64,000 bases of DNA from Paractinoplanes brasiliensis (GTDB lineage Bacteria > Actinomycetota > Actinomycetes > Mycobacteriales > Micromonosporaceae): NCBI RefSeq assembly GCF_004362215.1, contig NZ_SNWR01000001.1, positions 6,802,001 through 6,866,000 on the forward strand. The letters are read 5' to 3'. The notes under the pieces were generated by a model. The model did not search any database and was not told where the DNA came from. It saw only the letters and a list, made by a program, of their open reading frames with translations. A program made the translations under genes and the position numbers. Below, one piece after another: positions 8,540 through 17,674 of the stretch; the stretch's first letter is position 1, and each line of letters opens with the position of its first letter.

Positions 8540-9793
8540 GTGACCGAGTTCGTGGGACGCCTGGCCGAGCTGCGTGAGCTGCTCGGCAGCGCCTGCCGTC
8601 CCGGGTTCGTGGTGCACGGGGCGTCCGGCGCGGGCAAGAGCCGCCTGGTCGCCGAGCTGCTGCGCCGCCTCGACGAACAGGCCCCGGGTGGCCTCACCGT
8701 CCGAGTGCCGGGCGCGGCCACCGTCGACGACGTGGTGATCGCCCTCGGCGAGCCCCGCGTGATCACGGAAGCGGTGACCCTGGTCATCGACGACCTCGCG
8801 ACGGTGCCCCGGGCCGGCGGGAGCGGGCGGGCCGAGCCGGTCGACGCCGCGCTGGCCGGTTTCCTGACCGCCTGGGTTCGTGAGCCCCGGCCGCGCCGCC
8901 TGGTCATCACCAGCCGCTATCCGATCGCCCTGCCCGGCGGCGGCCACCGTCGCCTCGCCGAGCTCCGGCTCGGGCCGCTCACCAGCGACGAAGCCTGCCA
9001 GCTGATGGCCCGGCTGCCCGCTCTGGCGGCCCTGGAACCCGGCTCGCGGGTCCGGGCCTGGGCGGTCTGCGGCGGTCACCCCCGCGCGCTGGAATACCTG
9101 GACACGCTGCTGTGTCACGGGCCGGGCGACTTCACCGAGGTCGCCGAGCGCCTCGAGAGCGTGCTGGCCGACAACGGCGTCGGCGACCCGGCCGAGTGGA
9201 TCGGGCGGGGCGGCTCGCTGGCCGAGGCGCTGACCACCACCGTCGAGGACGTGTTGGTGCAGGATCTGCTTGAGGTGCGTTATCAGGCGTATCGGGCGGG
9301 TGACATGGCTCACCGCCTGGGCGACGCCGACGAGGCCTCCGGGCATCACCGCCGGGCGCTGGCCATCGACGAACGGCTCGGGCAACGGGCCGGGCTGGCC
9401 GGCTGGCAGCGCCTCGGACTCCCGGCCGGCGAAGGCGCCGGCGCCGACCCGGCCGAACTCGAGCGACAGCTCCGGCACGCCCTCGCCGTCGACGCCCAGC
9501 TCGGCAACCGGGCCGGGATGGCGTCCGGCCTGCACCGGCTGGGCCTGGTCTGCACGCTGACCGGGCGGCTGCCGGCTGCCGTCGCGCTGCACTGCAGAGC
9601 CTTCGCCACCGAGCTGGCACTGGGCTCGCCGGGCGTGCCGATCGAGCTGGCCGAGCTGAGCCGGCTGCGGGCGGCCCTGGGCGACGCGGCGTTCCGGCGC
9701 GCGGCTGCCGAGGTGCTGCCCGAGACCTCGATGAACGGGCTGGCCCGCATGCTCGACGACTTCGTGACCGCGAGCGAGCACCGCTGGAACTGA
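8540..9793 (+). CDS. P-loop ATPase with TPR-like C-terminus (STAND-type)
   Basis: This protein has about 417 residues. Walker A is GASGAGKS (residues 27-34) and Walker B is VTLVIDDLATV near residue 80. RRLVITSRYPIALPGG looks like the sensor-1 arginine region of AP-ATPase/STAND proteins, and GHPRALEYLDTLL resembles the GxP region of their winged-helix part. The C-terminal third has TPR-like helices (EASGHHRRALAIDERLGQRA, and RLPAAVALHCRAFATELALG). GTG 8540 follows GGAGG at 8530-8534 and gives the typical VTEFVGRLAELREL start; an upstream ATG at 8462 has no such site. Proteins of this class are signal-triggered switches. There is no DNA-binding or effector domain, so its output is unknown. Confidence 0.75.
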   Translation: MTEFVGRLAELRELLGSACRPGFVVHGASGAGKSRLVAELLRRLDEQAPGGLTVRVPGAATVDDVVIALGEPRVITEAVTLVIDDLATVPRAGGSGRAEPVDAALAGFLTAWVREPRPRRLVITSRYPIALPGGGHRRLAELRLGPLTSDEACQLMARLPALAALEPGSRVRAWAVCGGHPRALEYLDTLLCHGPGDFTEVAERLESVLADNGVGDPAEWIGRGGSLAEALTTTVEDVLVQDLLEVRYQAYRAGDMAHRLGDADEASGHHRRALAIDERLGQRAGLAGWQRLGLPAGEGAGADPAELERQLRHALAVDAQLGNRAGMASGLHRLGLVCTLTGRLPAAVALHCRAFATELALGSPGVPIELAELSRLRAALGDAAFRRAAAEVLPETSMNGLARMLDDFVTASEHRWN

Positions 9794-9799
9794 GCGGCC

Positions 9800-11725
9800 T
9801 CAGGCCTCGAGGACCTGTTGGATGGCGGTGAGCAGCTGGGCCTTGCTGAACGGCTTCTCGACGAGGGTGACGCCGGGCGCGAGCGTGCCCTGCGAGGCGA
9901 GCACCGGGCGGGCGTAACCGGACATGAACAGCACCTTGCTCGCGGGCCGCACCGCGGCGAAGCGCTCGGCCAGGTCACGACCGAGCATGTGCGGCATGAC
10001 GACGTCGGTGAGCAGCAGGTCGATCGTGCCGTCGTGCGCCTCGGCCAAGGCGAGCGCGGCCTGGCCGTCCTCGGCGATCAGCACCTCGTGGCCGGCGCCG
10101 AGCAGGATGCGGTTGAGCACGCCCCGCAGGGCAGGCTCGTCCTCGACTGCCAGAATGGTGGCCTTGCGGCCATCGACGGCTTCGCTCTCCTGCCCGTCGC
10201 GGGTGAGGGCAGCCGGCTCGGCGTCGGTGGTCGGGAGCAGGATGGTGAACGTCGTGCCGATGCCCGGCTCGGAGTAGACGTTGAGGTCGCCCCCGGCCGC
10301 GGTCACGATTCCGTACACCGTGGCGAGACCCAGTCCGGTGCCCTGCCCGGCCGGTTTGGTCGTGTAGAAGGGCTCGAACGCCCGCTCGATCACCTCGGCC
10401 GGCATGCCGGTGCCGGTGTCGCTGACCCGCAGGCGGACGTAGCGGCCGGGGCCGAGGTGCGGCCGGCCCGCGGCGTAATCGCGGTCGACCTGCAGCTCCT
10501 CGGTCTCGATGGTCAGTTCGCCCCCGCGTGGCATGGCGTCCCGCGCGTTGACCGCCAGGTTGACCAGCACCTGATCGATCTGTCCGGGATCGGCGGTCAC
10601 GGCGGGCAGTTCGGGCGACAGCCGTACGGTGAGAGTGATGTGCTCGCCGATCGAGCGGCGCAGCATCTGCTCGATGTCGTTGACGACGTCGTTGATGTCG
10701 AGTGGCCGCGGGCGCACGACCTCGCGCCGGGCGAAGGCGAGCAGCTGGTGGGTGAGGTCGGCGCCGCGCTGGGCGGCCCGGGAGATCTGAGCCGCGTCTC
10801 CCGCGATCTCGTCGAGCCCGGCTTCCGTGGCCGACTCGGCGATGAACGTCGCGTAGTTGGAGATCACCGCGATCAGGTTGTTGAAGTCGTGCGCCACCCC
10901 GCCGGCCAGCTGGCCCAGGCCCTCCAGCCGCTGGGTGCGCTGCAGCTGTGCCTCCACGCGGGCCCGCTCGGCCTCGGCCTGCAACTGCCGCAGACCCTCC
11001 TGGGCCCGGACGCGCTCGGTGATGTCCCTGATCACCGCGCAGCGCAACCGGCCCTCGTCGGTCGGCAGCAGGCTGGTCGACACCTCGACCGGGACCGTGG
11101 CGCCGTCCATCCGGTGGGCCAGGGTCGGTGCCGCCTCGGGGCCGGGCAGGGGCAGGGGCGTGTCCGGCAGCGAGGGGGTGAGCAGCTCGTCGATCGGGCG
11201 GTTGAGCAGCCCCTCCCGGGTCAGTCCGAACAGCTGCTCGGCCTGGGTGTTGGCCAGCACGATCCGGCCGTCGTCGCCGATCCCGACGAACGCGTCCGGT
11301 GCCGCCTCGAGCAGCGCCTGCAGGCTGGACTCGAGGCGTTCGCGGTGGCCGACGGCACGGGCGATCACGGTGAAGCCGAGGAACCGGTCGTCGTCGATCA
11401 GCGGCGACATCGCCAGCGTGACCAGGATCCACCGGCCGTCGCGGTGGCGCCGCTGGGACCGGAAACGCTCGATCCGGGCGCCCGCGGCCAGCAGCGTCAG
11501 CATCTCGCGCTGGTCGCCGCGCCGGTCGGGCGGCACGAGCAGGTCGGCGCTGCGCCCGACGATCTCGCCGGCCGGCCACCCGAGCAGCTGTTCGCTCGCC
11601 GGGTTCCACGAGAGCACCGAGAAGTCGGGGCCGACTGTCCAGATCGCGTCGTGGGCCGAGCGCACGACCGCGTCCAGCAGCTGTGCCGGCTCGGCCTGCC
11701 GCGTCGACCCGTACGTTTCGCCCAT
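9800..11725 (-). CDS. Hybrid PAS-PAS sensor histidine kinase with receiver domain
   Basis: This 641-residue soluble sensor kinase has two PAS domains (about residues 14-125 and 132-240), a short coiled coil, then HisKA (QLAGGVAHDFNNLIAVISNY, phospho-His279). The HATPase domain includes DPGQIDQVLVNLAVNARDAM, VSDTGTGMP and GQGTGLGLATVYGIV. A C-terminal receiver (about 525-641) has ILAVEDEPALRGVLNRIL, LLLTDVVMPHM with the acceptor Asp, and VEKPFSK. The layout matches hybrid kinases with an attached receiver that can serve as phosphatase sink or relay. No transmembrane helix is seen, so it senses a cytoplasmic cue. It converges with the ATPase gene, which ends 6 bp away. Confidence 0.93.
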   Translation of the reverse strand: MGETYGSTRQAEPAQLLDAVVRSAHDAIWTVGPDFSVLSWNPASEQLLGWPAGEIVGRSADLLVPPDRRGDQREMLTLLAAGARIERFRSQRRHRDGRWILVTLAMSPLIDDDRFLGFTVIARAVGHRERLESSLQALLEAAPDAFVGIGDDGRIVLANTQAEQLFGLTREGLLNRPIDELLTPSLPDTPLPLPGPEAAPTLAHRMDGATVPVEVSTSLLPTDEGRLRCAVIRDITERVRAQEGLRQLQAEAERARVEAQLQRTQRLEGLGQLAGGVAHDFNNLIAVISNYATFIAESATEAGLDEIAGDAAQISRAAQRGADLTHQLLAFARREVVRPRPLDINDVVNDIEQMLRRSIGEHITLTVRLSPELPAVTADPGQIDQVLVNLAVNARDAMPRGGELTIETEELQVDRDYAAGRPHLGPGRYVRLRVSDTGTGMPAEVIERAFEPFYTTKPAGQGTGLGLATVYGIVTAAGGDLNVYSEPGIGTTFTILLPTTDAEPAALTRDGQESEAVDGRKATILAVEDEPALRGVLNRILLGAGHEVLIAEDGQAALALAEAHDGTIDLLLTDVVMPHMLGRDLAERFAAVRPASKVLFMSGYARPVLASQGTLAPGVTLVEKPFSKAQLLTAIQQVLEA

Positions 11726-11785
11726 ATCAGGATCACGTTAGCGATTTCGGGGGGCCGGTTGGACCGATTTGCCTAGGCTGACCCC

Positions 11786-12601
11786 GTGAACGTGCTGGGG
11801 GAGCAGGCCGCGAGCCTGCCGGAGGTCGATCCTCAGCGTCCGAGCATGTCCCGCATCTACAACTTCCTGCTCGGCGACCGCCACAACTTCGCCGTCGACC
11901 GGCAGGCCGCCGCGGCCGCGCTATCGGTGATGCCCGAGCTTCCCGAGATCCTCCGGCTCAACCGTCAGTTCCTGCGCGAGGCGGTGCGCCGCGCCGACGA
12001 GGCGGGCATCGACCAGTACCTCGACCTGGGGTGCGGCATCTCGTCGTCCGGCGACGCCTACAACCTCGTCCGCGAGTTGCGGTCCGGCAGCCGGGTGATC
12101 GGCGTGGACCTCGAGCCGGTCGCCTTCGTGCACGGGCGTCTTCAGCTCGCCACCGATCCGGCGGCCGACGTCCTCTACGCCGACCTGCTCGACGCTCGCG
12201 AGGTGCTGAGCTCCCCGCCCGTACGGCATCTGCTGGATCTTGATCGTCCGGTCTGTCTGCTGCTGGTGTCCGTCGCCCATTTCATCCCCGACACCGACCG
12301 CCTGATCGAGGCGCTCGCGATCTATCGTGACGCCGTGCCGCGGGGCAGCCTGCTCGCGCTCACCCATGCCTGCCGCAAAAGGATCTCGCCGGCGGTCGAA
12401 CAGGTGCGCCGGATCCACAACAACACCACGGCTCCGCAGGCGCCCCGCGACGCCGCCGAGACGGCCGTGCTCTTCGGCGACTGGCCGCTGCTCGAACCGG
12501 GCCTGTGCACGTTCGGCGAGTGGTGTTCGGCGCCCGGCCGGCAGTGTGTGGGCAACGAGGCCGAAGCGGCGTTCCTGGTGGGTGTTGCTCGTAAGCCATA
12601 A
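11786..12601 (+). CDS. SAM-dependent methyltransferase, DUF574 family
   Basis: This 271-residue protein has the hallmark start of the actinobacterial DUF574 (Methyltransf_19) family: RPSMSRIYNFLLGDRHNFAV, followed by a SAM-binding loop (QYLDLGCGISSSGDAYNLV) and VIGVDLEPVAFVHGR. The family is greatly expanded in actinomycetes and its substrates are largely unknown. The start is GTG 11786. It lies between a histidine kinase gene (divergent) and a single-domain response regulator gene, as is common for this family near regulatory genes. No catalytic specificity can be inferred. Confidence 0.9.
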   Translation: MNVLGEQAASLPEVDPQRPSMSRIYNFLLGDRHNFAVDRQAAAAALSVMPELPEILRLNRQFLREAVRRADEAGIDQYLDLGCGISSSGDAYNLVRELRSGSRVIGVDLEPVAFVHGRLQLATDPAADVLYADLLDAREVLSSPPVRHLLDLDRPVCLLLVSVAHFIPDTDRLIEALAIYRDAVPRGSLLALTHACRKRISPAVEQVRRIHNNTTAPQAPRDAAETAVLFGDWPLLEPGLCTFGEWCSAPGRQCVGNEAEAAFLVGVARKP

Positions 12602-12673
12602 CGCGAAATCGGCACATCCCGGACAGGTTTGCGCGCATGCTGAGGGGAGGTGCCCCCGACCAGCGGAGCGAAG

Positions 12674-13096
12674 ATGCCGGTAGTTCTGATCGCCGAGGAC
12701 GACGAAGACATCGCCCTGATCCTCACCCGGCTCCTCAAACGGGCCGGATACACGGTCCTGCACGCGCCGGACGGGCAGCGGGCTTTCGAGCTGGCGGTGG
12801 CCAACCGGCCCGACGTGCTGCTGACCGATCTGGGAATGCCGCGGATGGACGGCCTCGAGCTGACCCGGGCCATCCGGGAACACGCCGAGCTGGGGGACAT
12901 GCCGATCGTCATGCTCAGCGGGCACCTGCATCCGGGCGACGGCGAGCCGACCTCGGCCGGCGTCTGCGTGGTGCTGCTCAAACCCTGCCCGAACGACAAG
13001 CTCCGCGAGGTCGTCAACGAGCTGACCGAGCTGGGCCCGCACGGGCATCAGGGTGCGGACAGCGCCTGCCCGGCGCGGTGGCCGGTGTCGGCATGA
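12674..13096 (+). CDS. Single-domain response regulator
   Basis: This 140-residue CheY-like receiver contains VVLIAEDDEDIALILTRLLK, the phospho-acceptor Asp52 in LLTDLGMPRMDG, VMLSGH for the conserved Ser/Thr switch and Lys103 in LLKPCPNDKL. There is no output domain; the last 25 residues are a non-conserved tail. ATG 12674 has GGAG at 12665-12668 and starts right at the receiver fold, so it is preferred over GTG 12650. It may relay phosphate from one of the flanking kinases (9800 or 13184). Confidence 0.9.
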   Translation: MPVVLIAEDDEDIALILTRLLKRAGYTVLHAPDGQRAFELAVANRPDVLLTDLGMPRMDGLELTRAIREHAELGDMPIVMLSGHLHPGDGEPTSAGVCVVLLKPCPNDKLREVVNELTELGPHGHQGADSACPARWPVSA

Positions 13097-13124
13097 TTGT
13101 CACGCGGCATCTAAATGCGGACCT

Positions 13125-13158
13125 AGGGTATAAATAGCCCAAGCCCGCGGCCGCGGGC
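13125..13158. promoter_or_regulatory. AT-rich box plus 16-bp palindrome upstream of histidine kinase
   Basis: An unusually AT-rich patch (TAGGGTATAAATAG, about 13125-13138) is followed by the perfect palindrome GCCCGCGGCCGCGGGC at 13143-13158, just before the kinase start at 13184. The first may be a -10 element and the second an operator or a GC-rich chance palindrome. No convincing -35 element was found. Confidence 0.35.
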
Positions 13159-13183
13159 GGGTCGCGCGGGGGATGGGCAACCC

Positions 13184-15214
13184 ATGGTCATCGACGACGC
13201 TGTCCTGGCCGACCCGGACCGACTGGGGGCGGTCCGCACGGCCAAGCACGCGCTCGCGGCGTTGCCGCTCGCTCCCGATGCCTTGGCCGCCCTGGCCGCC
13301 CGTCTGCTGCAGACGCCCCGGGCCCAGCTCACCCTGGTCGAGCGGGAAGCCGTTCTGCTGGCCGGCGGTCATGGGCCGCCCGATGCCGACGTCGCCCGTT
13401 GGACGGTCTCGGCCGGCCGGTCCGTGCACTGCGAGACGCCCTGCGCGTTCCTGTCCGTGCCTGTGCGCGACGCGGCCGGGCGGCCGGTGGGTGCGCTCGC
13501 CGTCCTCGACGCCACCGAGCGCCGCTGGAGCGACGACGACGCGCGCATCCTGATGGAGCTCACCGCGCTGGCCCGCCCCGGCGTGAACTCCTCGTACCTG
13601 TCCTGCCTGGTCGACAGCCTGCCGGTGGGGGTCATCGCCTGCGACGCCGACGGCGACGTGGTCGTGGTCAACCGGCCCGTCCGCGAACTGATCGGCCTGC
13701 CCTCCGACAGCGCACCCCGGCTGTATTCCATGCGGGCGTCCGGCGCCCTGTTCGACGCCGAGGGCCGGGCCGTGCCGTGGCGCGACTCGCCGATCCAGCG
13801 AGCCGCGCGGGGCGAGCGGGTCGACACCGACCTGCTCATGCGCGTGGCCGGACGGCGGGAACGGATCCTGGCCGCGACCGCTCAGCCGATCGTCGACGAG
13901 GACGGCCGCCACCTCGGGGCCGTCGCCGTCGCCCGCGAGGTCACCGCCCTGCGCCGGGCCGAGCGGTTCCGCGACTGCCACCGGGCCGTCGAGGAGGCCC
14001 TGAGAGTGGCCGAGTCCCCGGCCGAGGCCGCGCCCGGCGTGCTGGCCGCGCTCGCCACCACGCTGGGCTGGCCCGCGGCCGAGCTGTGGCTGGCCGACGA
14101 GGACTCGGGTGACCTGACCGTCGGCGGCCGCTGGTGCGCGCCGGGCCGTGGCCTCGAGGAGGTGCTGACGTTCGCCCCCGTCAAGGGGGTCGGCGTCACC
14201 GGCCGGGTCTGGGCCACCGGCACCTCGCTCTGGGTGCCCGACATCGCCGACTCGTCGGTGCTGCGCACCCCGCTGGAACGTCAGCGCGCGGCGGCGTGCC
14301 TGCGTGGGGGCCTGCGGACCGTACTGGCGGTCCCGGTGCGCGACGCCGACACCGTGCTCGGCGTGCTCACCTGTTACGGCGACGCCCCCGAGCCGCATGA
14401 GGACCTGCTCGCCCTGCTGCTCGACGGGGTCGCGGCCCGGATCGGCGTGTACGTCGCGCTGCGCCGGGCCGAGGCGCTGGCCCGGCAGCTCTCGCGGGCC
14501 AAGGACGACTTCATCGCGCTGGTCAGCCACGAGATGCGGACGCCGCTCACCTCGATCGTGGCCAGCGCGTCGATGCTCGGCGACGAGAAGTCCGGGCTCG
14601 ACGAGGACAGCCGGGCCATGGTCGATGCCGTGCACCGCAACGCCAGCAGCCTGAGCGCGGTGGTCGACACGTTGCTCGACCTGGCCGGCCTCGACTCGGG
14701 GCACGTCGCGCTGCGTGCCGAGCCGGTCGACCTGGCCGCCGTCGTACGGGACGCGCTGGCCGCCGCCGGACCGCTCGCCGAGCTCAACGATGTGCACCTG
14801 CGGTACGAGCGGGACGTGCCGCTGCCGATGCGGGGCGACGCGCACCGGCTGCGCCAGGTCGTCGACGACCTGCTGGCCAATGCGATCAAGTACAGCCCGT
14901 ACGGCGGCGACGTCGACGTGGTGCTGGTCGAGCGGGCCGGCACGGCCGAGCTGACCGTGACCGACCACGGCATCGGCACCCCGGCCGAGGAACGCGACCG
15001 CGTCTTCGACCGCTTCTTCCGCGCCAGCAACGTCCGTCACCAGGGCATCGTCGGCAAGGGGCTGGGCCTCAGCCTCGCCCGCACCATCGTCAACCTGCAC
15101 GGCGGCACCATCCGCCTCGGCGGCCACCCGCCGCACGGCACGACGGTTCTCATCCGCCTGCCGACCTCTCCCGACGGGCGAAACGCTCAGCGGTCTTCGC
15201 CGGACGGCCGATGA
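13184..15214 (+). CDS. GAF-PAS-GAF sensor histidine kinase
   Basis: This is a 676-residue soluble kinase. Residues 1-125 form a small GAF-like region, about 135-265 a PAS domain (LVDSLPVGVIACDADGDVVV), and about 275-430 a GAF domain (VGVTGRVWATGTSLWVPDIA). HisKA follows with FIALVSHEMRTPLTS (His449), then HATPase with LRQVVDDLLANAIKYSP, VTDHGIGTP and GKGLGLSLARTIV. It lacks transmembrane segments and a receiver. The response regulator gene immediately upstream is the obvious candidate partner, but pairing is not proven. The last residues (SPDGRNAQRSSPDGR) are an unstructured tail. Confidence 0.93.
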   Translation: MVIDDAVLADPDRLGAVRTAKHALAALPLAPDALAALAARLLQTPRAQLTLVEREAVLLAGGHGPPDADVARWTVSAGRSVHCETPCAFLSVPVRDAAGRPVGALAVLDATERRWSDDDARILMELTALARPGVNSSYLSCLVDSLPVGVIACDADGDVVVVNRPVRELIGLPSDSAPRLYSMRASGALFDAEGRAVPWRDSPIQRAARGERVDTDLLMRVAGRRERILAATAQPIVDEDGRHLGAVAVAREVTALRRAERFRDCHRAVEEALRVAESPAEAAPGVLAALATTLGWPAAELWLADEDSGDLTVGGRWCAPGRGLEEVLTFAPVKGVGVTGRVWATGTSLWVPDIADSSVLRTPLERQRAAACLRGGLRTVLAVPVRDADTVLGVLTCYGDAPEPHEDLLALLLDGVAARIGVYVALRRAEALARQLSRAKDDFIALVSHEMRTPLTSIVASASMLGDEKSGLDEDSRAMVDAVHRNASSLSAVVDTLLDLAGLDSGHVALRAEPVDLAAVVRDALAAAGPLAELNDVHLRYERDVPLPMRGDAHRLRQVVDDLLANAIKYSPYGGDVDVVLVERAGTAELTVTDHGIGTPAEERDRVFDRFFRASNVRHQGIVGKGLGLSLARTIVNLHGGTIRLGGHPPHGTTVLIRLPTSPDGRNAQRSSPDGR

Positions 15215-15304
15215 GACCGATACGGGGGACGACCGTCTGAGGGTTCGGTGACGGGTCCAGGCGTCCCCTCGGCCGGGGTACGAACACCCGAACGGAGACT
15301 CTCT

Positions 15305-17656
15305 GTGAGCGTGGCGTGGCTCTCGGTTAATTGTCCTACGTCGCCGCGCGGTGCTGCCGATTCATCCTGGGTGGCCATCAAGCAGCACGCACCCCTGCGG
15401 TACGTCCTGGCCGTCACCGCCGTACTGGTGACAGGCGCGCTGTGGTTCCTGACCCGGATCGGGCCGGACGCCGTCGCGTACCTGTTCATGCCGATCGGCG
15501 GTGCGGCCGGTGTCTGGTCGGTCGTCGCGCTGCTGCGCCGCGCCCGGCTCGATCCGGCGGCGCGCCGGTTCTGGCGCCTGCTGTTGATCGCGCTGGCCTT
15601 GTTCTCCGCCGGATACGCCTGGCTGGCCGTCGACGCGTTCCGCATCTCCCCGGTGCTGCCCTCCGTCGCGCTGGGCACCCTCGTACCGGCCGGGTTGGGT
15701 CTGCTCCTCGCCATGTGGGCCGTGGGCCGGGTGCCGCTGGGCATCACCGGTCAGGCCGACCGCCGCAAGCAGCTGATCGACCGGGCCATCGCGTTCGTGG
15801 GCGGCGGCGCGCTGATGTGGAGCTTCGGCCTGGCGCCGTTGATCACCACCCAGCACAGCTTCGGCGACCAGGCGCTCGTGCTGATCGGCCTGACGTTCCT
15901 GCTCGGCCTGGGCGGGATCGTCAAGGTCTCCTACATCAACGGCGGCCCGGTCGACCGGGTGGCGCTGCGGCTGATCGCCGGGGCCGCAAGCGTCGCCGCA
16001 GGCGTGTCAGTGCTCGCCTTCTACGGCGACGAGGGCGCTCTGCTTGCCCAGTCGGTGGTCATGCCCGCCGCCTTCGTGTTCTCCACCGGCGCCGTGTACA
16101 TGCAGTGGAAGTCGGCCGGCTCCCGCCCGCGTCGCGCCAACGTGTGGCTGCCCTACCTCTCGGTGCTCGCCATCGACCTGGCCATGCTGAGCGTGCTCCG
16201 CGGCGACATGTCGTGGCCCGACCAGATCGTCATCGTCGCCGTCGTGGTGCTCACCGCCCTGATCGCGGTGCGTCAGCTGATGGCCACCCGCGAGAACCGC
16301 ATGCTCATGCGTGACAAGCGCATCACCGAGGACCGCCTGCGCCACGAGGTCACCCACGACGGCCTCACCGGCCTGGCCAACCGCGGCCTGTTCCGCGAGC
16401 GGCTGGCCGAGGCGATCGCGTCCGGCCAGGCCACTGTGCTGCTGGTCGACCTCGACGACTTCAAGACCGTGAACGATTCGCTCGGCCACGACGTCGGCGA
16501 CGAACTGCTGATCGCCGTGGCCGGGGTGCTCAACGCCGCGGCCCGGCCGGACGGTCTGGTGGCCCGGCTCGGCGGCGACGAGTTCGCCGTCCTGCTGACC
16601 GGCGACGAGGTCACCGGCGAGACGGTCGCCGACCGCCTGATCGACGCGCTGTCCGAGCCCGTCGGCCCGCACCGCCTGCTCACCCACTGCAGCGTCGGCA
16701 TCGCCGGGCACGCCCCCGGCGTCGGGCTCGACGAGCTGCTGCGCCACGCCGACATCGCGATGTACGCGGCCAAGCAGCGCGGCAAGGCGAACCGGGTGCG
16801 CTACCACGACGGCATGGAACAGCCCGTGCTGGCCCACGCCCGCCTCGGCGGCGAGTTGCGCCAGGCCTTGGACGACGGCGAGTTCCGCCTGTACTACCAG
16901 CCCATCGTCGAGCTCTGCTCGGGCCGCATCGTCGGCGTCGAGCCGCTCATCCGCTGGGAGCACCCCACCCGCGGGCTGGTCACGCCGGGCGAGTTCCTCC
17001 CGGCAGCCGAGGCGACCGGCCTGATCGTGCCGATGGGCCGGTTCGTGCTGCGCGAGGCCTGCCGGCAGGCAGCCCGGTGGCTGGCCGAGTTCGGTCCGGA
17101 ATCGATGCAGAAGATCGGGCCCAACGTGTCGGTGCGGCAGCTGCACGACCCGGACTTCATCGACGACGTGCGCACGATCCTGGCCGAGACCAGCCTGCCC
17201 GCCGACCGGCTGGTGCTCGAGCTGACCGAGTCGACGTCGCTGCGCGGCACGCAGGTGTCACGCACCCTGCACCAGTTGCACGCGATGGGCGTACGGCTGG
17301 CCCTGGACGACTTCGGGACGGGGGAGTCCTCGCTGAGCCTGCTGCGGTCGTTCCCCGCCTCGATCATCAAGCTCGACCGGTCGTTCGTCGAGGGCATCGA
17401 GCTCGACGAACCCGGCACCTCGGCCGCCGACGCCCGCCAAGCGGTGGCCCACGCCGTCGTCCAGCTGGCCGGCGCGCTCGGCCTCGTGACCGTGGCCGAG
17501 GGCATCGAGAGCCAGGAGCAAGCCGACCTGCTGCTGCGTCTCGGGTACAGCCTGGGCCAGGGATACCACATGGCCCGGCCGATGCCGTCCGAGCGGATGA
17601 CCGAGTTGTTCGCCGCGAACCAGGCGCTGGTCGCGGTCGGCGGTGATGCCCGATGA
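15305..17656 (+). CDS. Membrane GGDEF-EAL cyclic-di-GMP protein
   Basis: This protein has about 783 residues. The N-terminal 310 residues hold roughly eight to ten membrane helices, a sensory module resembling those of Actinoplanes and Micromonospora GGDEF proteins. A GGDEF domain follows with intact LGGDEFAVLL (GGDEF at 423-427), so cyclase activity is plausible. The EAL domain starts at FRLYYQPIVELCSGRIVGVE; the signature reads EPLIRWEHP (Glu546), with Pro for Ala. Later motifs are present (LELTESTSL, LDDFGTGESSLSLL with Glu for the usual Tyr, KLDRSFVEGI, AEGIES). GTG 15305 is preferred because GGAG lies 7 bp upstream; GTG 15248 and 15371 are alternatives. Confidence 0.88.
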   Translation: MSVAWLSVNCPTSPRGAADSSWVAIKQHAPLRYVLAVTAVLVTGALWFLTRIGPDAVAYLFMPIGGAAGVWSVVALLRRARLDPAARRFWRLLLIALALFSAGYAWLAVDAFRISPVLPSVALGTLVPAGLGLLLAMWAVGRVPLGITGQADRRKQLIDRAIAFVGGGALMWSFGLAPLITTQHSFGDQALVLIGLTFLLGLGGIVKVSYINGGPVDRVALRLIAGAASVAAGVSVLAFYGDEGALLAQSVVMPAAFVFSTGAVYMQWKSAGSRPRRANVWLPYLSVLAIDLAMLSVLRGDMSWPDQIVIVAVVVLTALIAVRQLMATRENRMLMRDKRITEDRLRHEVTHDGLTGLANRGLFRERLAEAIASGQATVLLVDLDDFKTVNDSLGHDVGDELLIAVAGVLNAAARPDGLVARLGGDEFAVLLTGDEVTGETVADRLIDALSEPVGPHRLLTHCSVGIAGHAPGVGLDELLRHADIAMYAAKQRGKANRVRYHDGMEQPVLAHARLGGELRQALDDGEFRLYYQPIVELCSGRIVGVEPLIRWEHPTRGLVTPGEFLPAAEATGLIVPMGRFVLREACRQAARWLAEFGPESMQKIGPNVSVRQLHDPDFIDDVRTILAETSLPADRLVLELTESTSLRGTQVSRTLHQLHAMGVRLALDDFGTGESSLSLLRSFPASIIKLDRSFVEGIELDEPGTSAADARQAVAHAVVQLAGALGLVTVAEGIESQEQADLLLRLGYSLGQGYHMARPMPSERMTELFAANQALVAVGGDAR

Positions 17657-17674
17657 AGGGCATAGGGTTTGGCG

